Below are positions 24,511-37,589 of a stretch of DNA of 64,000 nt, piece by piece. Position 1 is the stretch's first letter. Every line of letters starts with the position of its first letter. Origin of the DNA: Epiperipatus broadwayi. Its lineage: Eukaryota; Onychophora; Udeonychophora; Euonychophora; Peripatidae. The stretch lies in contig JAQFVV010006221.1 in the NCBI GenBank assembly GCA_028023455.1, positions 2,973,989 through 3,037,988 of the forward strand, in the 5' to 3' direction. A model generated the notes under the pieces. The model made no database searches and was not told the origin of the DNA. It saw only the letters and a list, made by a program, of their open reading frames with translations. Made by a program: the position numbers and the translations under genes.

Positions 24511-25245
24511 ATGGAGCTTTACCAATAGCTCCTAACAAGCTTGTTTACATAAACGCCGAGAGAGATAGAATTCAATATCTTTTATGTTGTCTCCCATCTC
24601 CAGACCATGGTTTCGAGCTAGTTGGCTCATGTCACTGAAGGGTTGGAAGACTAGAAACTAGATCTAAATACTAACTCTAAAATCAGCATTTATCAAACAC
24701 GTTTCTATCAGTTTGAAAGCATAAAATTTCTCAGACACGTAAAGTCTTCAAATCCAGCTAAACAAACTAGATAGCTATATGGGTCTAAAAACAGTTCAGT
24801 TTCACCATATAGTAAAAGCCTCTGCAATATTTATCATTGCAAAAACCTTCAAGGATACATTTATGATAAACAAACTAGATGGAGCTTTACCAATAGCTCC
24901 TAACAAGCTTGTTTACATAAATGCTGAGAGAAATAGAATTCAATATCTCTTTCATTGTCTCCCACCTCCAGACCATGGTTTTGAGCTAGTTGGCTCATGT
25001 CAGTGAAGGGGTGGAAGACTAGAAACTAAATCTAAATACTAACTCTAAAATCAGCATTTATCGAACACATTTTTATCAGTTTGAAAGCATGAAATTTCTC
25101 AGACACTTAAAGTCTTCAAATCCAGCTAAACAAACTAAATAGCTATATGGGTCTGAAAACAGTTCAGTTTCACCATATAGTAAAGGCCTCTGCAATATAT
25201 ATCATTGCAAAAATCTTCAAGGGTACATTTATGATAAACAAAACA
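24511..25245 (+). repeat. 368-bp tandem duplication
   Basis: Two units start with 'atggagctttaccaatagct' at 24511 and 24879, so the period is 368 bp. They differ at scattered sites (for example 'aacgccgag' and 'aatgctgag'). The second unit ends near 25245 at 'acatttatgataaacaaa'. Both units contain a short open frame opening 'MGLKTVQFHHIVKASA', kept because the copies are similar. It may be two units of a satellite or of an unknown repeat. Confidence 0.85.
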
Positions 25246-26782
25246 AGCTATAAATTTTGTAACACACACACACATATATATAATTATTCAAATGCTTTAA
25301 ATCACATTCAAACTCCACAGAATTTATTAAGAAAATTTATGAATATTTTATTTGTATATAGTACACATGTGATTAAATATGGAGCTGAGTTGATTTTCTT
25401 AATGATTATAGCACATTATTTTAGCATACTACCTGCTTAAATATATAGCATCTATATATGTGTATGCAGCTAATATTATGCTAAATTTATGTCTTTATAA
25501 ATTTTAGATACAAATAATTAATTTATTGCTAATTATGACTCTCATTTCATTTGACTATAGATTACATGTTATCTACTTTTCATAACAATGGCTGACACTT
25601 ATGACTATGTTGATATTAGCCATCATTGTAGTTATCATTATATATATATATATATATATATAATATTATATATATATATATATAATATCATCTTGAATTA
25701 GACCATAAATGACATTATCATACATATATCTAAAATTAAATTTTATTGTCATGATTTTATGGGTTATTGATTGTTTAAAGTTGTCAATTGATAATTTATT
25801 TTAAATTTAATATTATTGTAGACACACCAAATTACAAACAATTCATGATTGATTTTTAATTGATTTTTTTCTTCAAAAATAATCTGTAGTAAACTTAATG
25901 TCCTACTTTAAAAGTTATTTATAAGTTTAAGAATGTGTATTTTGTAATGGACAGTAATATTTTGTTTATTTGCATAATTTAAAGACAATTGATTTAGATA
26001 GGTAAATGACAAATTACATTCTCTTGTGTATATACATTTATGTGTATGTGTGAACTTTAAAATTGTAAATATTTTTAAAGATAATATTTGTTATTCAAAT
26101 TTTATTATTATACATTTTAAAAATAAACAAATGTATTTTAGCTTTCATTTTTAAAAGAATAAATTTCTATTATTGCTATAATTTTGTTTTAAAATTTAAA
26201 AGAAGACATTTTGTTTAGAATACTACTAGTTTGTTAAAAAGATTTCAATTTAAAAGCAGTAGTTGCTCAATAAAATAAAGATGTAAATCTTGAGTTCATC
26301 ATTAGTTATTGTATCTAGCCATGACATAATTATTGCATCAGTCAAACAAAAGATTATATAAACATATGTATTAACTTGAAAAATTCTTGTTCTTCTTGTA
26401 TAAATATTGCTCATTTCAGTTAACATTGCATTTTTGCAATAAATATTTTTAAAAATTTGCAAAGTATATATTTTTAAAATGTTCTGAGTAAAAGAATATA
26501 ATGGAAGAATAAGCAGAAAAAGTTTAATATTTAATTGGAGACAAATGTAATCTTTAAGAGGAACTTAAAATAACAACTAAAGAAGCATTGTAGGAAAAAA
26601 AATTGAAATGCTGATAAAGTTTTAACCAAGTGAGTTAATACATCCATGCATTTGTATCTGTATGTGAGTGCTAATAAATTATTAATTGGCCAGGGATTTA
26701 AAATAATAATAATTTCACCAGATGGAATAATTAATTTAAAAAAATGTTGGAAAGGTTTAACTTGCTATGTGAGCACTGATCT
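25246..26782. other. Intron block, no gene recognised
   Basis: (CA)n(TA)n at 25262-25283 and (TA)n around 25639-25685. No coding region or repeat copy identified. Confidence 0.4.
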
Positions 26783-27005
<223 letters not shown>

Positions 27006-27875
27006 ATTTTAAAAGGAATAATGCTTATTAAGTAATGTTATTACAATGTGAAATCTTGTTAGGAATTATTAATAATCAGTTTGCTCAATAAACTTCAGAT
27101 ATTCTAAAAGAAAAACATACTCTTGGGAATTATTTTATTCAAAATATCAGACTCTTTTGTGGATTTGTGAACTAAATAAAAATGACTGGAGAACTCTTTT
27201 TTTTTTTTTTTAGTTAATGATAACGTCATGCAGGTTGTATATTTTATTCATGTAATTATTTTGATTTAATATTAATGACTCTTATTTTAAAAGGTTATTT
27301 AGCATATACATGTATGTGGGTGATTATATAAATGTGCATTTAACCAAAAGAAAACCTTAAAAATTTTAAACTTTATTTATATTTAAATAATCACAATTAG
27401 ATGTCATTTAGTAATTTGTTATTAGCTGATAAATACTCAGTAGGTCAACTATATCAAGTTAATATTTTCTTTTATATTAGTTTTATATTATCTATTGGGA
27501 ATAATAAATAAATGAATATTTTCTACTGGTTTGAAGAAGTATATCTAATGTTTTGCACCATTTTATAGTTTAGACAAATATAATATTCTATGATACATCC
27601 ATTTATACTAAATTTTTTAATTGTCTATTATTAACTTTGTAAATAAATTCTTAGTATTTATTAAATTTGAGTTAAGGGTCTTATTCAAATTAATAGATAT
27701 GTGATATAGTAATCATAATTTATAGTTAACTATAAATATAAACATATAAAATTTAATTAGCAAGTAATATACATTTTATCATTGTTATAATAGAATTTAG
27801 TAATGATTAAAAGTGAGTTTAATGACTTATGAATATCCATTAGTATAAGAGTTAATTAATAAAATTATTATAATG
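27006..27875. other. Intron block, nothing recognised
   Basis: AT-rich with a poly-T run near 27197. No gene or repeat copy seen. Confidence 0.4.
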
Positions 27876-28265
27876 GATTATGTCTTGTACATGAGGGGTC
27901 AGATTGACTTTAGGTCAATGTGGTTGTGACAAGAATCTCAGCCTCAGGGTGGCCTTTGAGTGTTCCATCATCAGATTTTCAATTGGATGGACAGTTGAAG
28001 AGTTGGAGCGTGGAGTGGACTGAAGCCTGTCCATTAAAGTATGAAGATTGGTTATCTTAATATATAACTGAGCATTTATTGCATATATGTGTAGAGATGA
28101 TAATCTGGACTAACTGACGATTGCTGGTTTAACATGAAATATATATATTGATGATTATTTCTCTTTTTGACATATATATTGTAACGAGCACAGTGTTATG
28201 AGATAGAGTGGAGAGTGGTGGGTTGTGTGAAAGTCTGTGCTCATATATCCTATATATTAGAATAA
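27876..28265 (+). repeat. Foldback repeat family F, copy 3 (full unit, forward)
   Basis: Starts 'ttatgtcttgtacatgaggg' and runs through 'cagattttcaattggatgg', 'ttgctggtttaacatgaaat' and 'gagagtggtgggttgtgtg', ending near 'tatatcctatat'. It aligns along its whole length with 36752-37110, so about 385 bp may be the full unit. No inverted partner is present here. Confidence 0.8.
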
Positions 28266-29483
28266 ATTTTATATAATCATTAAGCTTAATAACTTTATTC
28301 ATTCTTGAATATAGTATAAATTTACCATATAATAATAAAAGGATTATTTATGAATGAATACCAATATAAATATTAATACATTTTAAACATTATCCCAATA
28401 TTTTGGATTATTTTATTATTAAAACTTCATTATTCATTTATTCCATTACGGATTTAGTTTACTTAACTTGTGCACCATTATTAATTTTAGCTATCTTGTT
28501 TACATTATTATAGATTTGGCTTTGTATGATTTAGCCAATTATAGATTTTAACTTTATAAATCATATGGCATATAAGTGTTAAAATTCCATTTGATCAATT
28601 TATTCCATAATAAATTTTATTATTCTTACATGTTGGTATTTTTTTGTAATAACTAGATCAATTAATTTGCATGTGGGTTTCATCTTCCGATGTCACGTTA
28701 TTTTTACCTGGGATTAAATTTGGAATAATGACGTATTATTTTCTTTAATTGCCTTACTTAGTTTGAGTACAGATTAATATGGTTAGAGATTTGCTGATTC
28801 TATTATTATAATTTAGACACAAACAATATACAGTACAATTTATTTTCATTATCTCTGGATAGATATAAATTTTCTACACCCACTGTCAATACTATTTATT
28901 AATATAATGGATTACAACACAGTTTAAGACTTTATTAAATTTATAATTTGAGGATATGCTAAAATCATTCAATAAACTATACTATCAACAGACTTGGATT
29001 AACATAAATACTTTCAGACTTTAGTGCCGATAAATAATGAAAACAATAATTAAGGATAAGGGTCAGGAAATATCTGCTTTATACTCATTTATGATCAAAA
29101 AAAAAAGAAATGAAGCATATGATATATGGTAGTAAATGTACATCTATTGCCTACTACAGCTCAAAGGAAATTAATGATTGTGAGTGACTGGCAGACACAA
29201 ACAATATCATATTCTTTTATGAATAAACAAAATTATACATATAAATTAACATTATACATGGACAAAACAGTTGGAAATAAAAGTATACCCATTCAGGTAA
29301 ATTGAATACCCTTAATTATCCTTTCCTGTGCTTGCTTTTGCTTGAAACTGTGAACTATTAAAAAGACAATCTTACTTAATTTAATCTGCCTATCAGACAT
29401 GTCAATGATTAAATTACTATTTTTACAATTTTTATATTTAAGGTTAGTGGAAATGACTAGGTTTTGAAATACTACGTTTTTTC
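28266..29483. other. Intron block, nothing recognised
   Basis: AT-rich, no repeat copy or coding region identified. A small minus-strand frame (29487-29293) is not recognisable. Confidence 0.4.
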
Positions 29484-29558
29484 CCATATGTCAAAGCATT
29501 GATCAGGATGTGAACCCTGGCCAGCTGCTTAGAAGGCAGCTATGGCATGACGAATACA
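29484..29558 (-). mobile_element. tRNA-Gly-derived SINE, copy 3
   Basis: On the minus strand it keeps 'gctgccttctaagcagctgg', 'gggttcacatcctg' and the tail 'gctttgacatatgg', matching the copies at 12004 and 46015. The 5' A-box half is damaged. Confidence 0.6.
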
Positions 29559-30673
29559 AAAATAGCAATCCCTTTTCATACTACTTTATAAACAGATATA
29601 CTTCTATATAAAATTAATCATATTTTGAGTATAAATTAAATGTAGGAAATAAAATACCTAATATTAGTAATAGATAGTAATAGCAATATACTCAAAGTTC
29701 ATACACATTACCCTTTTCATCACTAAGAGTTAAAGTTCTGAATTTAGCTACTGGTAGACTTTTAATGGACTCAGACTGTACAAACACAGTTATATATGGT
29801 GAAGCTTCTATCAAGGTGGTCTTGATTACTGCAATGGTCTTTATTAAAGTGCATTTACTTTCTTATTCAATGGGCAGCATCTGACAGTATTTTCCTTATT
29901 GATTGACAACTGGTCTTCCCAAAGCAATAGACACTGTTGAAGTTTAGGTGGCATATAGTTCACATATAAACTGGATGCAAGGCTCCTTAAAATGGTTCTA
30001 CATTATTTGACATTTCCTTCTCTGTACTTCATGATAGACTTTTGGCTTGTACCCAATGCACTTGGAAAGAAGAGAGCAGATGGTGGCATCTCTACTCTTC
30101 CATAATATTTTAATACAAAACACAATAATAAGCAAATCATAGTGTAATAATCAATCAAAGCATAATAAATGATCTTCAAAGTAACTCTATTTATAGTTTA
30201 CTGACTTGTCTTATCAGGAAAATTAGTTTCCATTGAAAGTCATTTCCATCATTTATATACTGGTGGTAGATAATTCCTAAACTTCATTAGAGTCTGGACT
30301 TATTTGTCCAATTATAACATTTATAAAATTTTAACTTTGAAAGGGATTATATCAAAATAATATACAATGTTTTTACTAAATTACATTAGATATTTATCTC
30401 TTTAATTAGATGATCTTTTTATTTAGAATTTAATTACATTTTATAAAACGATGTCACTGCCACACATCTAATTATAAAATAAAAGAAAAAAATATTTTTA
30501 ATTACTTTTAAAATAAACTTAGAATTAATAATGCCTTATACATTCATTTGTGCACATACTTATATATATTTATAATTTCTACTTATTAAAAATTGTTGTT
30601 GAAAACCTTTAATTTAAAAATTGCTTCAAATTTTGTAATTTATATACATGAAGCATATATATATATATACACA
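29559..30673. other. Intron block with a GC-richer unassigned segment
   Basis: 29740-30110 is less AT-rich than its surroundings and looks like an old element, but no open frame or known motif is visible. The rest is AT-rich. Confidence 0.35.
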
Positions 30674-31610
30674 CACCTGGGTCTCGTTTTACGTGTTAGA
30701 TAGGTTCCTCAGAAAACACGCACAAATGAAATCATGCAAAAATAGACATATCTTACATTGAAAAGGGGGGGGATGCGGTCTGTGATTTTTCAAAATTTGC
30801 GTAAAAGCAAAGCACCAACGTAAAATTACTTTAAAATTTGCGCAAAAAAAAATAAGGAAATAAAATATGACTAATAAAAAATTTCAAATTTGAAAAAAAT
30901 TGATACAAGACAAACTTTTTTTAACTATAATATTTAATTTTATTCAAAACAATTTATTTTTATGCATAATTTACAGTAATTTATATTTTTTATACACGTT
31001 TTGATTATTATCGCTATTTGCCGTTAAACAGGTTCGTTTGCAAACTAATAAAAAAACAGATTCTTCACAACAGAAAATACAACTAGTGCCAACGTCACTC
31101 TCATGTTGTGTTGTTTTTCTGGTGACAACGTAATTAGTAATTAATCTAACAACTAAAAATTAAATTCTTATTTTTGTCTTTAATTTTCAATTTTGATTGT
31201 GCCCACTGCTATTACTCACTTTTTAAAAATAAACTTGCCGACACTAAATGATTAATAATTGATTACATTCTTTTTTAAAAAGCAAAAACAGAATGTGATT
31301 TAAAATGCAAAATTAACACACACAATGTTTGAACAAATTTACATTATAATCTTGTAAAATTTAATGTGTGTATACATAAAATGTGGAAATCATGATTTTA
31401 ATTTCATTATTGCATAAAATCTTACTATTATAAAGCACTGAAAATATTGAAATTACTAAAATGAAAAGCGAATTCCAATAATGTGCAATTACTTTCAATA
31501 TAACGTAAGTGCTCAAAATTTATTATTTAAAGTAACAGCGCATTATCGGAGTTCGACTTCCGGTAAAACACGAATCGTGTAACTTTAAAATCGTGTTAAA
31601 TAAGTCCGCA
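30674..31610. mobile_element. Possible DNA-transposon remnant
   Basis: Both borders carry CpG-containing sequence unlike the flanks: 'gggtctcgttttacgtgtta' at 30680 with 'cacgcacaaatg', and 'ttcgacttccggtaaaacac' with 'cgaatcgtgt' and 'aatcgtgttaaat' near 31550-31600. Sequence between is AT-rich. I could not align the ends as clean inverted repeats, so the assignment is loose. Confidence 0.25.
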
Positions 31611-32112
31611 TAAAAAGAGATATAGCCTAATTAATTTTAGCAAGTAAAATTGATACATTACTACCCTAGCATTTATATTTTTAAAATAAAAAAATAATAC
31701 AACAGGCCCAAATAATATTTTCAACAATAAATGAATTACCATTACAACTTTAGGACAAATGAAAATTGTCAACAATTTGTAAAAAAAAATAAAGCACAAC
31801 CCATTTAAAGACATACTCATAATTTTGCAGAATGGCATTGTTTACCTGGTTGTTCCACTTTATGCCATGAATATTCATAGATCAATTGATATGTTATATG
31901 TATTTATGAAAAAAATGAAGTTATGTTGATAATACCATTTTTATAAATAAAAGTAGAATATGCCTTAAAAGTTTTTACTATAAAAATTATACAACACAGA
32001 AAAAATAAGGATGGTTAGCCAATTACATTTATGTCAACATCATTCAATCACTATTTTCAGGCATTAATATTTTGAAAGTTTTTGATCTCAAATTGAAAGA
32101 AATTAGTGTGTA
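31611..32112. other. Intron block, nothing recognised
   Basis: AT-rich sequence before the first E element. The small minus-strand frame here has random composition. Confidence 0.4.
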
Positions 32113-32594
32113 TATTGAAGCAGTCAGATCTGAGTTCGATCCTAGCTTCATGACATCTAGCCATAAGCCCACTTCAAACCTAATACTAACCTTAAATTTC
32201 TGATGCAATGGGGCTTTATATGTTCAATCCACACTAATTTCCATAAAGAATAACTTATTTCATAAATGTGTATTCAAATAATTAGTTTCAGATTTAAATT
32301 GATCAATTCTATTAATAAATTCATGATAGAATTATTCATGAATTTATATATTATAACTGCGTGGATTGTGCATATATATTTGTAAATATTTAAATATATA
32401 TAATTGTTTAAAAGTTTCATTGCATCAGGAATGTTTGATTTTATTTTTAAATAATTTGTTAAAGTTTTATTGATTAAAAGCTACATTCTTTCGATAAGCT
32501 TTCAGATTTTCCCTTTCCAAAAACAACAGTTAAAGTTTTATTAATTAGAAAAAAAAGATAAGGATTTCCTAATTAAAATCATTTCTGATTTTAA

Positions 32595-32624
32595 GAATTC
32601 ATTTTCTAATTAGAAAATGAATTC
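32595..32624. repeat. Perfect 30-bp palindrome in element E
   Basis: Starts and ends with GAATTC, centre CTAATTAG. Present unchanged at 48927-48956 in the second copy. Confidence 0.9.
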
Positions 32625-33080
32625 AAGTTAATGAGTTTGAAAGCCTTATCGAAGGAATGTATCTAAAAACATTGATAATGAAAGAAGCGCTAGCCTGAAG
32701 GCATCAGAGAGGACAGTATATATAGCTCTGAAAAGTTTGGAGAAAAGAAGCCATCTTTGTTGTAGAGAAGTGCAGTGAACTCTACACGTTTAAAAATCAT
32801 AAGTTTAAATAGTGTTTCGATCATGGTGAAGGGCTAAAACATCAGGAATCTGGCTGCGGTTCCTGAAGTACCCTGAAATCTTCAATGAAGCTGCTAAATT
32901 CTTTTCAGACCAATCATGCTGCTAAAATCATGAAAATTCATTAAAATACTTTTCAAGTAATAGACCAAATGCATGCCTATGTTTTCCTCACCCAGACATG
33001 CAAACTAAGGATCCAGCCCGGAAGAAATGGGTAATATATTTCCATAATGAACCTTAAACTTTCTGGCCAGTTTCCAAACT

Positions 33081-33401
33081 TTACTTTGCACTCCCTTTAA
33101 GAGCTCTTTTCATTCTATAAATGTAATACTCTGTGTAAACCCTTTTATTTATGCTATTTTTAAATTTATATAAATTCTCTCGATCTCTAGTCTTTAAACT
33201 TTCTCTTTTCTTACTTGGCGGTTCATTTATTATATTATATATATATTTGTGTGCTTTATTAATGTCATTTATTTTAATTATATGCCAATAATCTTTCAAC
33301 TCAATGAGCTCCTTTGTTCTATTTGCCTTACGCAGAAAATATAATATTAAATCTGATAATAATTCTAATCCATTAGAACTAGATTTATACAGTTCTATCA
33401 A
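33081..33401 (-). CDS. Unknown 106-residue frame in element E
   Basis: Begins M-I-E-L-Y-K-S-S-S-N-G and ends in a basic stretch (Y-R-M-K-R-A-L-K-G-S-A-K). It is rich in Lys, Glu, Asn and Ile, with no visible catalytic motif, signal peptide or membrane segment. In the second copy (about 49760-49436) the first 50 or so codons stay open with few changes (for example SNGREL for SNGLEL, and YYLHKANGTK), then frame shifts follow. That conservation hints at former coding, but AT-rich repeats can keep open frames by chance. No family recognised. Confidence 0.3.
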   Translation of the reverse strand: MIELYKSSSNGLELLSDLILYFLRKANRTKELIELKDYWHIIKINDINKAHKYIYNIINEPPSKKRESLKTRDRENLYKFKNSINKRVYTEYYIYRMKRALKGSAK

Positions 33402-34827
33402 TTATCGAGTCGAAAGAAATTATTAAATGTTTGTTATTTTTAGCTCCGTTTCTCACCTATGTCCCCAGCTCCTATCTAATTTACAAATGTTTATATATCC
33501 ACATAATGTTAAAAAGCTATTTTCTTGTTTCACTAATGCATATTTATTCAAATATAATGTTAAAACATATTTTTATTTTTGCAAAAGGGCCGATAAAGGA
33601 ATCAAATATATTCTAATTCAACTTTGTTATTTTCTATTAAGATTCAGGAAGGCACGATGATTGGGGCATAATTAATATGATTTACAAATACTTTAAAATA
33701 ATGTTAGTTAAACGCTCATTTGACTTTAATTCATTTGATCAAGTCATCACATAGAGCATTCTATAATTGGGTTTTATTTTCCAAACGGTGACTATCAAGT
33801 CATCATCTTCAACGTTGCTGGTGTAGGGCTATCGTTCGTTTCGCATGCTTGTCGATGATAATATTTCTGTTATTTTAAATTATCGAGGAACAAAGTACTT
33901 CCTCTCCTGTTCATGTTATCTTTGGAATACCAAAGGCTCATAGTTATGACTCGGCCTGGTGTTCTATGTTCCACATCTACCTAAAGGGCATAAGACTTGT
34001 CAGATGCAAGCCACCATGGGACTTCGATTATCGACCAGCTATTGTCTTTCAATTTTATTTTATAGCTCATAATTCATCAGCACCGTTGCCTCTCTGTTCC
34101 GGTAAAGCCCGCTTTGATGCTCGTAATTCATGACAAAGTGATTTCAATTAAAGTCAAACAAATTCTCAGTTATCTCAAATTAAATAAGTTTTCCAATAAA
34201 GATTAAAGTTATGCCCTAAAATACGCCTCTTGCTCTTCATGAATGGATTTGCGAATGTGAAAATAAATATCACATTCTTTCATATAAAATTAGAGTAATA
34301 ATTTCCTTTACTAATGAATACCTTTATCTGCCTTTTATTTCTTGTTGGGGGCATAGACATAGACTTTCAAATATTGCGTAATACTCATTGGCATATAATA
34401 AGAACCACCACTCTTATTATAATTATAAACTCTGTTAAAGGCTAGAAGTGATTAATATAATCATTATTTAAAATTCAAACAAAACAAATTATTATTATTA
34501 AATATTTTCTAAACACACTTGGTTTCTTAGTTCTTAATTCTTTTATAATAATTTTAATGTTAATGCTCACTGTCTGTGTTGGCAACCCAAACATATACAT
34601 ATGATTCGATTTAAAATTATCTTAGTTAATTTATTATCCAATATTAGTGTCAGTTCAGGGGTCTCTAATCCTCACCAACTGTTGAGCTAGTTTCTTGGCA
34701 CATGGCACTGTGCCATCGATTTAGATTTCTACTAATCTGAGCTGGTGAGTTGGGTTTGAATTCAGTTTGAACCGACTGAGTTTGGATCCGACTTGCAGTT
34801 TAGGTGGTGGGTATTTCGACTGGTACA

Positions 34828-35700
34828 ATATATATATATTTTTTCTATCAAATGGTTGATCTTGCTTTAGATTTATAAGGTGCTACAATTGATCACATTA
34901 TTTACTTATGGCAAAGGTGTTAAATATCTCAGCATGTTTTTAAATAATCCATCAATTAGCTGCAGTGACTAACTGCTCAATTGTCAAGACAAGTTGACTG
35001 AACAATGGAAATAATCTATTTTTTAGAGAATGGAAACAAGGTTAGGCTTCTTTATTTAGATATCTGGCATAGAAGAATTGGGTACAATTTCTTTCAATTC
35101 CTTCTGTACAACTTTTTTTGCAATGCTCAGTGTGTGATCTATTTTGCCATTTTTATTCCAAAAATAATGAAGAGGACTAGGTCTTTAATTTATATATGTG
35201 ACAAGTATCATAAATAGAAAATTCTATTTGTTCTTTGACTACAGCTATTTTTTTTTATCTTTGCAAATTGATTTAAAGGATTTTTTTCAAACATGTCTCA
35301 ATACAATTTTGTCTTGTATGATTGTGTCTTTCTACTGATTCTAAATCCAATATAATTTCATCAGAGTTATTACTATTATGCATTATAGTTTATTGTTTGT
35401 GTAAATTGACTAGGGTCATTTTCACCTCATTGCCCTATTTTTTTTTTTTTTTATCAATTTGCAATTTTTCCCAAATTTATTTTTTCATTTTTTTTTCCAT
35501 CTGTGCATTTCTTTTTATTTTTATTTTATTTATATCTTTTATATAAAAACTTTTCTATTATCATTAAAATAATTTATTGGTTATAATAAATTAAAAAATG
35601 ATGTATATAGGATTGTAATCATTTTGATAAAAAAATTAAGAAATATAATTAGTCTTTATAGTTATGAACATATACATCTATAAAATTTTAAAATAAATAG
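34828..35700. other. Intron block, nothing recognised
   Basis: Very T-rich on the plus strand around 35430-35540, giving a spurious Phe/Ile-rich frame. No gene seen. Confidence 0.4.
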
Positions 35701-35869
35701 TTTTATAAAGATTATTTTAGAAAGGGTTTATAAAGAATTTTATTTGGCAAAAATTATTATTCTACAAATTCAAATAATAAAATTAAGCATAAAAATATTG
35801 TGAATTTATTTAAAGCTTGTATTTGTAAAGTGTTAAACAAAAATAGAGACGTTTAACTTGAAATTTCTT

Positions 35870-36060
35870 TATTAAGTAACATGAAAGAGCAGATTCATAT
35901 TAGAAACAATCTTAGAATTGTTTATAAAATTAATTGTACTTGCATAAAAATATATCTTGATAAATCATGGTATCTTCTTTGAGGATAATGAGATGAGGTG
36001 AAGAGTTAAGAAGATAAAAAAATTTAGATATTAAATATTAAAACTATCAATCTGATAAAT
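35870..36060 (+). pseudogene. GIY-YIG domain relic of a third PLE copy
   Basis: The plus strand reads L-S-N-M-K-E-Q-I-H-I-R-N-N-L-R, then I-V-Y-K-I-N-C-T-C-I-K-I-Y-L-D-K-S before stops. This is the 'GVVYkInC.CgkiYIGqT' start of the PLE endonuclease with G-V changed to R-I and Y-I-G to Y-L-D. The match is short but the spacing fits. Upstream, from about 35700, broken frames keep some of the Lys/Asn-rich linker that precedes this domain in PLEs. Non-functional. Confidence 0.55.
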
Positions 36061-36354
36061 TTTTTTATCATAAAATGTAGATGAAGAATAGAATAAAAAT
36101 GTGCATAGTTTATAAATGTATTTAAATGTGTGTGTGTGTTACATTTACACTTGGAAATGCTTATGTTGCAGACATATTTCTTATTAATTTTAAGTTATTT
36201 CTATTGAAAACATTCTATAAAGCTAAAATATCTTGATTTCATTATTAAAATTAATTTGGAGGCTCCACCTGCTAGTCATTTTTATCACAGAAAAGGTCCT
36301 TTACTAACAATGATCAATCTTCTCGCTATTAGACTGAAGAAACAATACATGATT

Positions 36355-36640
36355 TTCAATATGATGGATGGTTGAAGAGTTGGAGTGTGGTATGGATTGA
36401 AGCCTGTTCATTAAATTATGAAGATTGGCTATCTTAATATATATCTGAGCACTTATTACATATATGTGTGGAGATGATAATCTGGACCGACTGATGATTG
36501 CTGGTTTAGCATGAAATACATATATTGGTGATTATTTATCTTTTTGACATATATGTGTTCAAGTGTATTAGTGTTATGAGATAGAGTGGAGAGTGGTGGG
36601 TCATGTGAAAGTCTGTGCTCGTATACACTATATTATATAT
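36355..36640 (+). repeat. Foldback repeat family F, copy 4
   Basis: Forward copy beginning near 'gatggatggttgaagagttg' and ending 'gagagtggtgggtcatgtg' plus the terminal 'tctgtgctcgtatac'. It lacks the first ~100 bp of the full unit. Confidence 0.8.
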
Positions 36641-36662
36641 ATATATATATTGATTTGTATAT

Positions 36663-36695
<33 letters not shown>
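36640..36695. repeat. (TA)n tract between two F copies
   Basis: TA units interrupted by 'ttgatttgtatattaca', between F copies 4 and 5. Confidence 0.9.
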
Positions 36696-36699
<4 letters not shown>

Positions 36700-36751
36700 A
36701 TACAGGTAAATAATAAGATGTCTGCCCATCCCTTGTATATGTATTAAATAA

Positions 36752-37110
36752 ATTATGTCCTATACATGAGGGGTCAGATTGACTTTAGGTCAACATGGGT
36801 GTGATGAGAATCTCAGGGTGGTTTTTGAGCATTCCATCATCAGATTTTCAATTGGATGGATGGTTGAAGAGTTGGAGGGTGGAGTGGATTGAAGCCTGTC
36901 CATTAAAATATGAAGATTGGCTATCTTAATATATATCTGAGCACTTATTGCATATATGTGTAGAGATGATAATCTGGACCAACTGATGATTGCTAGTTTA
37001 GCAAGAAATATGTATATTGGTGGTTATTTATCTTTTCGACATATAGGTGTTCAAGTGTATCAGTGTTATGAGATAGAGTGGAGAGTGTAGTCTGTGCTCA
37101 TATATCCTAT
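36752..37110 (+). repeat. Foldback repeat family F, copy 5 (full unit)
   Basis: Starts 'ttatgtcctatacatgaggg' like copy 3 and ends at 'tgctcatatatcctatat', with a short deletion near the end ('gagagtgtagtctgtgctc'). Together with copy 4 it forms a direct tandem pair. Confidence 0.8.
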
Positions 37111-37589
37111 ATAATAAATGATTTTATAATATAGTATCCTGCTCTTCTCATATATAGAAACATCATTGAGTCAATTACCAAATTGCATATTTCTTCTAGT
37201 GTTACTCTTACTGATAGTATAAAAAAAGACCTTTTTCCTTTAATTAGAATCACTATTTTCCTTATGTATACCCTTTGGTTCATAGGATGCCATCTTTGCG
37301 TCAACCCTAAATCTAAGAAATTACAATCACTTTTTTAATAAAATCTCAAAAATTAAAAACAGAAATTAGGCACTTACTCCCCCAAACATCATTAATGTGA
37401 CATGGAGTCTGCTTACTCTCCCAACACCATTATAATATTTTTTTCATTTACTATTATTAATTTATTTTTTGTGTCAATACAATGAATGTATCTATTATTG
37501 GTAATCTATAAGCATTGTACTAGTCTATCCTATGTTGCTAATTGAATTCAAACCAAATTTTCCATAAATGTAAATATTATTTTTAGCAC

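Larger units (their letters stand above)
32113..34827 (+). mobile_element. Unknown 2.7-kb element E, copy 1
   Basis: Colinear with 48430-51252 over its whole length in the same orientation, with small indels. Both begin 'attgaagcagtc(a/g)gatctg' and both end 'ttcgactggtaca'; similarity stops outside. The first 30 bp contain 'gagttcgatcc', a good match to a tRNA B box. It includes a perfect 30-bp palindrome (32595-32624), a small minus-strand frame (33081-33401), and a GC-richer part at 33770-34130. I see no reverse transcriptase, transposase or long terminal repeats, and do not recognise the family. Confidence 0.75.

Noticed and set aside
24779-25440. Paired frames starting MGLKTVQFHHIVKASA as a duplicated gene
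   Set aside because: They are similar only because the DNA is a 368-bp tandem duplication; they diverge at once outside it and match no family I know.
35322-35546. Phe/Ile-rich frame as a membrane protein
   Set aside because: Arises from poly-T tracts; no start context or family match.
37107-37304. 65-residue minus-strand frame as a PLE or LINE fragment
   Set aside because: Lies beyond the LINE relic blocks and matches none of the expected motifs.
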